The position numbers and the translations under genes were made by a program. Source: JBFMHD01 sp040752395 [NCBI: Candidatus Hydrogenedentota bacterium] (GTDB lineage: Bacteria; JBFMHD01). Taken from it: a stretch of 8,185 bases of DNA. The stretch covers positions 1-8,185 of the forward strand of contig JBFMHD010000123.1 in the NCBI GenBank assembly GCA_040752395.1. The letters are read 5' to 3'. Below the pieces are notes generated by a model. It was not told the DNA's origin. It ran no database searches and saw only the letters and a program-made list of their open reading frames with translations. How positions within the stretch are numbered: the stretch's first letter is position 1; each line of letters opens with the position of its first letter. Positions 1 to 4,974 of the stretch are shown here, one piece after another.

Positions 1-18
1 GGCACAAAGTATGAAAAG

Positions 19-83
19 AGTCACAAGTCGCAAGTCGTGAGTCAAAACAGGACTCGAGACTCAAGACTCAAGACTCAAGACTT
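19..83. repeat. Degenerate simple tandem repeats (GACTCAA heptads)
   Basis: From 51 to 78 four 7-bp units follow each other: GACTCGA, then GACTCAA three times, followed by a partial fifth unit. Just upstream (about 19-43) runs a looser array of the inverse motif (AGTCAC, AAGTCGC, AAGTCGT, GAGTC), so GAGTC at 40 and GACTC at 51 could fold back on each other. No coding potential is evident. Similar low-complexity arrays recur at 421-460, 4693-4713 and 4830-4848. Confidence 0.75.
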
Positions 84-175
84 TTCAGCAGGCTTTGGGC
101 TTTTGGCTCCAGCCGGCTGTAGTCCGTCGCCTGTAGCCTGTACCCCGAATTATTAGAGTTACAGTGTTTTTCAGA

Positions 176-267
176 GGAGGGGTGGCCGAGCTTGGTTGAT
201 GGCACCGGTCTTGAAAACCGGCAGCGTCGAAAGATTCTCGGGGGTTCGAATCCCTCCCCCTCCGCCA
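176..267 (+). tRNA. tRNA-Ser (anticodon TGA, reads UCA)
   Basis: This is a complete 92-nt class II serine tRNA. The acceptor strand GGAGGGG (176-182) pairs perfectly with CCCCTCC (257-263), followed by discriminator G264 and an encoded CCA (265-267). The anticodon stem CCGGT/ACCGG (205-209 and 217-221) closes the loop CTTGAAA with anticodon TGA at 212-214. A long variable arm lies at about 222-239, with a short stem around a GAAA loop. The T arm is GGGGG, loop TTCGAAT, CCCTC (240-256). The TGGCCGAG block after the acceptor stem and the long variable arm fit tRNA-Ser. Immediately downstream (278 on) comes an element whose first 11 nt are the exact reverse complement of this T arm. The last part of the tRNA is repeated at 395-413, so the gene's 3' end resembles an integration target. 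The gene itself appears intact. Confidence 0.97.
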
Positions 268-277
268 GTTAATTACA

Positions 278-403
278 GGGATTCGAACAGGCATTTTGCG
301 CCGACCTTATGGGAGGGAAAATTCACAGGGATGTGAATGGCAGCAAAATGCCCAGCCTGTAATAATTTTTACGTGATGTAAAAATTATGGAAGGTCGAAT
401 CCC
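278..403 (+). ncRNA. Structured repeat element, copy 1 (unassigned RNA-like element)
   Basis: The element starts 10 nt after the tRNA with GGGATTCGAACAGGC (278-292). Its main stem pairs GGCATTTTGC (290-299) with GCAAAATGCC (343-352). An inner hairpin pairs ATTCACA (321-327) with TGTGAAT (332-338) around a GGGA tetraloop. A purine-rich internal strand carries GACCTTATGGGAGG (303-316), whose GACCTT is complementary to AAGGTC at 391-396, giving a possible pseudoknot. A further 11-bp AT-rich hairpin pairs 362-372 with 378-388. GGGATTCGA (278-286) pairs perfectly with TCGAATCCC (395-403), which could close the whole element. CAGGC (288-292) can alternatively pair with GCCTG (355-359), in competition with the bottom of the main stem. 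A second copy at 478-584 preserves the stems by compensatory changes, which argues for selection on folded RNA or single-stranded DNA. The strand is assigned by repeat orientation only. I do not recognise the family, and transcription is not shown. Confidence 0.6.
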
Positions 404-413
404 TCCCCCTCTG
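395..413 (+). repeat. Second copy of the tRNA-Ser 3' end (att-like direct repeat)
   Basis: The 17 bases TCGAATCCCTCCCCCTC at 395-411 exactly repeat the T-loop and acceptor 3' strand of the tRNA at 246-262. The wider match, 393-413 against 244-264, is 19 of 21 bases. The copies lie 149 bp apart with structured element copy 1 between them. Such a repeat is what site-specific insertion at a tRNA 3' end leaves behind, but no integrase gene is present. Slippage or gene conversion between element and tRNA is also possible. Confidence 0.6.
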
Positions 414-420
414 AATACAA

Positions 421-463
421 AAGTTAAAAGTAAGAAGTGGGAAGTGAGAAGTGAGAAAAAAAA
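421..463. repeat. Low-complexity AAGTGAGA-type repeat
   Basis: This is a degenerate 7-8-bp array (AAGTTAA, AAGTAAG, AAGTGGG, AAGTGAG, AAGTGAG) ending in an A-rich run. It separates the two structured element copies. It is purely low-complexity, with no gene or signal visible. Confidence 0.7.
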
Positions 464-477
464 GAGTTGTTTGATAA

Positions 478-584
478 GGGATTCGAACAGGCAATTTTCA
501 GCTGACCTTATGGGAGGAAGAGTTCACAAGGAAGTGAACGGAAGAAAATTGCCGTGCCTGGAGTGGACGAGACCCAAGGTCGAG
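478..584 (+). ncRNA. Structured repeat element, copy 2 (unassigned RNA-like element)
   Basis: This copy has the same orientation as copy 1 and begins with the identical 15 nt GGGATTCGAACAGGC (478-492). The main stem is GGCAATTTTC (490-499) with GAAAATTGCC (544-553). The inner hairpin is GTTCAC (522-527) with GTGAAC (534-539). The invariant GACCTTATGGGAGG lies at 504-517 and its partner AAGGTC at 576-581. Relative to copy 1, two base pairs of the main stem and one of the inner hairpin are changed on both sides so that pairing is kept. Landmark spacings are identical (18, 22 and 12 nt) except for a 1-nt difference near the 5' end and loss of 16 nt where copy 1 has its AT-rich hairpin. The 3' end here (TCGAGAG) lacks the tRNA-derived tail, so GGGATTCGA has no cis partner. 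Reading frames are not conserved between copies, which argues against a peptide. Confidence 0.6.
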
Positions 585-621
585 AGAAAGAAAATAGGTA
601 ATAACTATTGAGATGGATTGA

Positions 622-1749
622 TTAAAATAAAGTATTATAAAAAGTTTCGTAAGAATTTATAACTTTAGTTATATCAAAATATTTTGTTATTGTATCTTTA
701 ATGTTTATTGAAAATTCATAAAGTTTGTTCGGATTATCAATCAGGATTTTTAATCGACTTTTTAAACTATTGATATCGTTAGACGGAAAAAGAAAGCCAT
801 TATAACCATCTATTATTATCTCTTTATTACCGTCAACATCAGAAGCAATCGCAGGTATGCCAAGGAGCCCGGCTTCAATTAAAATGTGTGGTAATCCTTC
901 CCATAGTGATGGTAAAACAAGCGTATCAAAAGTTTTTATATAAGGCATCACATCAAAAACTTCACCGGTGAAGATAAATTTATTCTTATAACCTGAACCC
1001 TCAATTAAACTTATTATTTTTTCTTTCTCTTCACCATCACCAACAAGTATACACTCTATATTATAATTTTCTTTTAGAAGCTCTATACAAGCTTTAACAA
1101 GCACAGAAACTGATTTCTGGATAGAGAATCTTCCTATATAACCCACTCTAAAGATATCCTTATTATTTTTCTTTATTTCTTTTGGAATAGTAATAGTAAG
1201 AGGGTCTATTAATTCGATACCATTTGGTATGTATCTCATTTTTGGAGTCGGATAAAAACTATTTTTTATTGATTTTTCATAATCGTTTTTTGAGACAAAG
1301 ATGAAATAATCAGTAAAAAGATCAAGGAACCGCTCAAGTATAAAGAGTATTCTTTTTCTTGTTCTGTCATAAAACCCGGTTTTAGTTCGTTCGAGATATG
1401 CTCTGAACCCAAAGCCATGGATAGTCATAATTATATATGGTTTATCTAAAAGAAAAAACGTGGCTAATCGAGCCCATATCCCGATCTTTGGCGTCTGGCA
1501 GTTTATTATATCAAGATTATACTCTTTGATTAGATTTCTAATTCTATAGATTTCTTTTATGTCAAAGCGTTTATTTAAGTTTAGTGTTATAACCTTTTTT
1601 GAGACAGAAGCAAATTTCTCAAAATATGGGCCATCATCAGGACAAAAAACATAATTATTGTATTTTTTATCAGTATATTTTAATAAAAGATACAAAGATT
1701 TTTGTGCGCCGGCTATACAGGAAGACTCTATAAAGTATCCTATGTTCAT
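622..1749 (-). CDS. GT4-type (GT-B fold) glycosyltransferase
   Basis: A 375-residue protein with the two-domain layout of family 4 glycosyltransferases, retaining enzymes that move a sugar from a nucleotide-sugar donor to a lipid-linked or polysaccharide acceptor at the inner face of the cytoplasmic membrane. The N-terminal acceptor-side domain (about 1-165) has the loop AGAQKSLYLL near residue 13, a variant of the usual GGAQ motif, and HG at 111-112. The hinge motif PNGIE lies at 175-179. The donor domain (about 200-345) has GRFSIQK (206-212, phosphate-contacting R207 and K212), ILVGDGE (234-240) and the EX7E motif SLWEGLPHILIEA with E284 and E292. No transmembrane helix or signal peptide is seen. 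The ATG start follows directly from the conserved N-terminal strand (MNIGYFIES), with a weak AGGA 11 nt upstream. It stands alone, with no other polysaccharide genes next to it, so the substrate and product (LPS, exopolysaccharide, glycan) cannot be named. Its DNA is very AT-rich. Confidence 0.92.
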   Translation of the reverse strand: MNIGYFIESSCIAGAQKSLYLLLKYTDKKYNNYVFCPDDGPYFEKFASVSKKVITLNLNKRFDIKEIYRIRNLIKEYNLDIINCQTPKIGIWARLATFFLLDKPYIIMTIHGFGFRAYLERTKTGFYDRTRKRILFILERFLDLFTDYFIFVSKNDYEKSIKNSFYPTPKMRYIPNGIELIDPLTITIPKEIKKNNKDIFRVGYIGRFSIQKSVSVLVKACIELLKENYNIECILVGDGEEKEKIISLIEGSGYKNKFIFTGEVFDVMPYIKTFDTLVLPSLWEGLPHILIEAGLLGIPAIASDVDGNKEIIIDGYNGFLFPSNDINSLKSRLKILIDNPNKLYEFSINIKDTITKYFDITKVINSYETFYNTLF

Positions 1750-1769
1750 AATAAATATGATCCTACAAT

Positions 1770-1821
1770 GGTTACCTGAAGGCGACCTGCTGGTCTAACC
1801 ACTAATTTTTTCACACGTTCT
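1770..1821. repeat. Isolated mobile-element end: hairpin plus 20-bp inverted-repeat arm
   Basis: CTAATTTTTTCACACGTTCT at 1802-1821 is the exact reverse complement of 4414-4433, and its last 13 bases recur at 4492-4504. Directly to the left a stem-loop can form: GGTTA (1770-1774) with TAACC (1796-1800), and inside it GACC (1784-1787) with GGTC (1792-1795), leaving a 9-nt bulge. The segment is more GC-rich than its surroundings. A terminal repeat next to a subterminal hairpin resembles the end of an insertion sequence, but no transposase remains nearby. The rest of the 1750-1911 spacer holds the protease upstream region. Confidence 0.5.
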
Positions 1822-1911
1822 AGTAGAGTGCTTAATTTATACTTAAAGCATTAAAAAATTCAATAAAAAGTTCTTTTATACCGATAATAATTTAAGAAGA
1901 GAGAACCGAAT

Positions 1912-3471
1912 ATGCATAAATTTAAACAAATCATAACTTATAGATTACTACTTATAACTTTTATACTTAGTTATTTTATCCAAAGCACGTATGTGATTAC
2001 AGAGTGCAGCGCGGTTCCATATCAGGAAGGTGTTTTACTTGTAGGTATAAAAAAGACAAAAAAAGGGCTTAATCTATCAAGTCTTTATCAACCAAAAGAA
2101 GTTATACAGACTAATGAAATATCTATTATTAAAATAAACTTATTACCAGGTGAGGATATAAATACTAAAATAAAAGAGTTGCAAACACAGAAAGGTGTTT
2201 TATTTGTTCAGCCTAATTATAAATATGAGCTAAAAGCAGTCCCTGCGGATCCACTATACTCAGAGCAATGGTATTTGAATAATACAGGTCAGGGTGGTGG
2301 TAAAATCGGTGCTGATATAAAGGCTCAGAACGCATGGGATATTACAACAGGTGATACCACAGTAAGGATAGCGGTTCTTGATTGTGGGATTGATACCTCT
2401 GCTAATGATTATGTTTCTTATGTATCCGGGTTTGATTTTGTTGATTCTGATAACTCTTCAACGATCAGTGCTGGTAATGGTACTGACGATGATGACGATG
2501 GATTCATAGATGAGAATCTGCATCATGGCACAGCTATCGCAAGTATTATAGGTGCAAAGGGTAATAATTCTACAGGGTTATGCGGGATTATCTGGAATGC
2601 TCAAATATTTGATATAAGAGTATTTAATGATGATGGCATGAGTTATAGTGATTCTATAGCGTGTGCGATTAGGTATGCTGTGGATACCAATGCAAAGGTA
2701 TTGAATTTAAGTTTTGGGAATGATGCTGGAACCTATGACAATACAGTTGCTTCTGCTATAGATTATGCTCTTAGTAAGAATGTAATACTTGTAGCAGCTG
2801 CTGGTAATGGTGGTGGTAATACAATAGATTTTCCTGCTAATTATTCTTCTGTTATAGCTGTTGGGGCAAGTGATAGGAACGATTTACGGTGTGCGTTTTC
2901 TGACATAGGGCCAGAACTTGATATCGTTGCACCAGGGGTTGATATTATTAGTTATAAAGTTGGTGGTGGAACACAGGACCAAGACGGCACAAGTTTTTCA
3001 ACTGCAATGGTTTCAGCAGCAGCTGGATTATTATATTATCTTAATAACACTCTCACACCTTCAAGAATATTAACGATATTAAAAAATACAGCTGATGATT
3101 TATTACCAGCTGGTATAGATATTTATACAGGTGCAGGAAGGCTTAACTTATATCGAGCACTGAAATACTTAAGTATCAATGCTACAACATCGATAACAAG
3201 TGTTAATTATCCTAATCCGCTTGATTTTAGAACCTACACTTATACAACGATAGAATCAGATGCTATAACGCAAGGGGCGTTGATAAAATTGTATGATATA
3301 AAAGGCAGAGAGGTATATACGATACCGAGCAGTGATATTGATGGCACAGATGGTAAAGCTGTATGGCGTGGTATAAATTTTTCGAACGAAAGAGTTTCAG
3401 CAGGGATATATCCCTATCATATTAAAGGCAGCAGGGGGGAAGCGAAAGGGTTCGTAGTGGTAGTAAAATGA
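1912..3471 (+). CDS. Secreted subtilisin-family (S8) serine protease with C-terminal FlgD-like domain
   Basis: A 519-residue exported peptidase. Residues 1-34 form an export signal (basic MHKFK, then a long hydrophobic stretch to about 29). Residues 35-107 look like a fervidolysin/subtilisin propeptide ending in the GVLFVQPNY motif. The catalytic domain (about 115-415) shows the full triad: D157 in RIAVLDCGID, H205 in HHGTAIA and S361 in DGTSFST, plus oxyanion N299 in AAAGNGGG. An acidic run, D192-D196 within TDDDDDGFIDE, resembles a calcium-binding loop. The usual GTSMATPHVAG reads GTSFSTAMVSA, so the conserved Pro and His after the serine are replaced. Residues 430-519 (YPNPLDF... LYDIKGREVYT... 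VSAGIYPYHI) match the FlgD Ig-like/type-IX C-terminal domain style that anchors or sorts cell-surface proteins. A purine-rich AAGAAGAGAG precedes the ATG, with a weak promoter-like GATAAT at 1883-1888. It overlaps the next gene by 4 bp. Its substrate is unknown. Confidence 0.93.
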   Translation: MHKFKQIITYRLLLITFILSYFIQSTYVITECSAVPYQEGVLLVGIKKTKKGLNLSSLYQPKEVIQTNEISIIKINLLPGEDINTKIKELQTQKGVLFVQPNYKYELKAVPADPLYSEQWYLNNTGQGGGKIGADIKAQNAWDITTGDTTVRIAVLDCGIDTSANDYVSYVSGFDFVDSDNSSTISAGNGTDDDDDGFIDENLHHGTAIASIIGAKGNNSTGLCGIIWNAQIFDIRVFNDDGMSYSDSIACAIRYAVDTNAKVLNLSFGNDAGTYDNTVASAIDYALSKNVILVAAAGNGGGNTIDFPANYSSVIAVGASDRNDLRCAFSDIGPELDIVAPGVDIISYKVGGGTQDQDGTSFSTAMVSAAAGLLYYLNNTLTPSRILTILKNTADDLLPAGIDIYTGAGRLNLYRALKYLSINATTSITSVNYPNPLDFRTYTYTTIESDAITQGALIKLYDIKGREVYTIPSSDIDGTDGKAVWRGINFSNERVSAGIYPYHIKGSRGEAKGFVVVVK

Positions 3472-4409
3472 AAAGGTTCAAATTTTTCATAGTAATTTTA
3501 TTAAGTAGTGCGAGCATACTAAAATCTGGTACCCCTAATGGTGCTTCTTTTCTTGAGATGGTAACTCATCCGCGGCCTGCTGCGCTCGGCGAAGCGTATG
3601 TTGCAGCTGGAGACGATGTTTATAGCTTAACATACAATCCATCAGCTTCAGCAATTATAAAAACCCCGGAACTAGGGGCTGCATATCTCAATTTATTTGA
3701 TGAGATAAATTTAAATAGTTTTTCTATAGTTTATCCGTTTATGGATAGATTTGCTGTTGGGGGCGATATATTTTATTTTTCGTTTGATGACATAAGAAGA
3801 GATGAAAACGGGACCGCTAATGGCGAACTGAGTGTTAATAGTTTTGCAGTAACGCTTAACGGAGCGTTTAAAATAACAGATTACTTGGCAGCTGGTGCTA
3901 ATGTAAGATGGTTAAGGGAGGATTTTGATGTTGTGAGTGGAACTACTGTTGGGTTTGATCTGGGTGCACTTCTTAAGGTTCCGTTATATAAAGAATATGG
4001 TGAACTCAAGGGTGGTATAGCTATTCGGAATATCGGACCTGATATAGACCTTGGCAATGCTTCTGATAATTTACCACTAACAGCAGCTGTGGGTCTATCA
4101 TATAAGATTTTAGATTCGCTTTTATTCACAGCAGAATACCAATATGAAGACGATGATTCTTATAATCTCGGAGTTGAATATGTCTGGGCTGAGATGTTAT
4201 CATTAAGGATGGGCGCACGTTTTGATTCAAGGCAACCGGATGATAGCAGATTAAGGTTTGGTTGTGGGTTTAAATATCCTCGATTTGGGGCATTAGATTA
4301 TACATACGAGGACCAGGAAAATTTCGGTGCTATGCACCGAATCTCTTACAGATATATATTTAGGGAACAAGAGAAAACGCCTACCATTGGTTCAAAATAC
4401 AGACCATAG
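3468..4409 (+). CDS. PorV/PorQ-like outer-membrane beta-barrel protein
   Basis: A 313-residue protein with an N-terminal signal peptide (KRF, then a hydrophobic stretch at about 5-17). The motif PRPAALGEAYVAAGDDVYSLTYNPSA (35-60) is the hallmark of the PorV/PorQ family (also annotated UPF0164), followed by alternating beta strands and an aromatic-rich C-terminal strand (HRISYRYIF). In Bacteroidetes PorV shuttles type-IX secretion substrates at the cell surface. In other phyla relatives are common beside proteins with FlgD-like C-terminal tails, but their exact role is not established. Here the ATG overlaps the protease stop codon (ATGA) and no good Shine-Dalgarno is placed for it, so translation is probably coupled to the protease. 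An outer-membrane partner for that protease is the natural reading, by inference. The last roughly 15 residues (REQEKTPTIG...) form a polar tail beyond the barrel. No other secretion-system genes are in the window. Confidence 0.88.
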   Translation: MKRFKFFIVILLSSASILKSGTPNGASFLEMVTHPRPAALGEAYVAAGDDVYSLTYNPSASAIIKTPELGAAYLNLFDEINLNSFSIVYPFMDRFAVGGDIFYFSFDDIRRDENGTANGELSVNSFAVTLNGAFKITDYLAAGANVRWLREDFDVVSGTTVGFDLGALLKVPLYKEYGELKGGIAIRNIGPDIDLGNASDNLPLTAAVGLSYKILDSLLFTAEYQYEDDDSYNLGVEYVWAEMLSLRMGARFDSRQPDDSRLRFGCGFKYPRFGALDYTYEDQENFGAMHRISYRYIFREQEKTPTIGSKYRP

Positions 4410-4413
4410 ACTG

Positions 4414-4504
4414 AGAACGTGTGAAAAAATTAGACTTTTTTAGAAAATGGGGACTGATAATAAAAAAGTTAGCAGGTATTAATGTTGATTATTTCACACG
4501 TTCT
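4414..4504. mobile_element. Short inverted-repeat element (MITE-like, 91 bp)
   Basis: The perfect 13-bp terminal inverted repeats are AGAACGTGTGAAA (4414-4426) and TTTCACACGTTCT (4492-4504), with weaker similarity continuing inward. The left arm extended to 20 bp also matches 1802-1821 in inverse orientation, so this is a family of ends and not a chance hairpin. The interior (about 65 bp) has no coding potential. It begins 4 bp after the PorV-like stop codon and could also act as a large stem-loop at the 3' end of that mRNA, but there is no T-tract typical of an intrinsic terminator. A non-autonomous remnant of an insertion sequence is most likely. Confidence 0.55.
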
Positions 4505-4529
4505 GAGGGAATACAAAAAAATTCATAAA

Positions 4530-4801
4530 GAGGTCTCTTTTAAAACCCTGATTATCGCATCTAAAGATGCTCACTACATTTTTTATTTTTTGTAATTCCA
4601 ATATAATTATTTAATGCTGTATAAATAACGAGACTGTACAAAGAAAAGACACTTTATCTTTCTTTTCCGTTATCTTGCCTCTTGCTTCTAAACAAAGGCA
4701 CAAAGGTACAAAGATAAAAAGATTAAATGCAAATTGCAAAATTAGTCTCATTACTAATGCAGAGGTCAATAATATAATGTAGTGAGGGTCACAAGACCCG
4801 T
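4530..4801. mobile_element. MITE-like element copy A, interrupted
   Basis: The left part, 4530-4607, starts with the 18-bp end GAGGTCTCTTTTAAAACC. Its 4542-4607 matches 7950-8015 at 64 of 66 bases, including the hairpin palindrome GCATCTAAAGATGC (4557-4570). The right part, 4771-4801, matches 8008-8038 at 29 of 31 bases, including the stem-loop GGGTC-ACAA-GACCC (4786-4799). In the downstream copy these two parts are contiguous; here 163 bp separate them. The right terminal repeat seen in the other copy is missing or decayed. No open frame in it looks like a gene. Confidence 0.65.
4608..4770. other. 163-bp insertion inside MITE copy A, flanked by AATATAAT
   Basis: AATATAAT occurs at 4600-4607 and again at 4771-4778, but only once at the equivalent place in the uninterrupted copy (8008-8015). 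This is the pattern left by an insertion with an 8-bp target duplication. The insert carries a subterminal inverted repeat, TAACGAGACT (4626-4635) against AGTCTCATTA (4744-4753, one mismatch), and a CAAAG-rich simple repeat at 4693-4713. TGCCTCTTGCTTCT (4676-4689) inside it is the exact reverse complement of 4822-4835 outside it. No gene is seen. Confidence 0.45.
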
Positions 4802-4819
4802 AGTAGACTGAGGGGATAT

Positions 4820-4974
4820 CAAGAAGCAAGAGGCACAAAGGCACAAAGTTTTTTCTGACTTCTGCAATGAGATACCCGATCAACTTATTATTTACAGAAA
4901 TTGTTTTATTCAAATAGTGTACACGCATTTAAAGATGAAACATAAAGTAAACTGAAAGAGAAGATAGAGATTTT
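4820..4974. repeat. GGCACAAAG simple repeat and gene-free remainder of the spacer
   Basis: GAGGCACAAAGGCACAAAG at 4830-4848 is a short tandem array of the 9-mer GGCACAAAG, which also opens the window (1-9) and recurs within 4697-4705. AGAAGCAAGAGGCA (4822-4835) is the inverse of 4676-4689. The remaining bases to 4974 are AT-rich, with no recognisable gene, RNA or clear terminator for the histidine kinase gene that ends at 4975. Confidence 0.5.

Noticed and set aside
85-294. 69-codon open frame on the minus strand
   Set aside because: It runs antisense through the tRNA-Ser gene; the GRDSNPRESFDAAGF-type peptide is the classic artefact of translating a tRNA-Ser backwards.
362-390. Intrinsic terminator for the tRNA
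   Set aside because: The 11-bp stem is almost entirely A-T and is followed by GGAAGG with no T-tract, so it does not fit an intrinsic terminator.
278-584. CRISPR array or integron attC sites
   Set aside because: Only two diverged copies exist at 200-bp spacing, with structure inside the repeat and no short identical repeats or spacers. GTTAATT at 268 does not fit the attC GTTRRRY core, and no integrase or cas gene is present.
387-611. 74-codon open frame on the plus strand
   Set aside because: It starts in the copied tRNA 3' end, crosses a low-complexity AAGTGAG tract and then structured element copy 2. The frame is not conserved between the two element copies.
3881-4129. 82-codon open frame antisense to the PorV-like gene
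   Set aside because: It is a shadow of a well-supported gene, with no ribosome site or family motif.
4414-4504. Intrinsic terminator of the protease operon
   Set aside because: The arms are 65 nt apart with no following T-run, and the same arm occurs in a different context at 1802-1821. A mobile-element end explains it better, though it may still help end the transcript.
4611-4928. 105-codon open frame on the minus strand
   Set aside because: It lies wholly over an insertion, MITE halves and CAAAG repeats. Its composition simply mirrors those repeats and there is no domain-like pattern.
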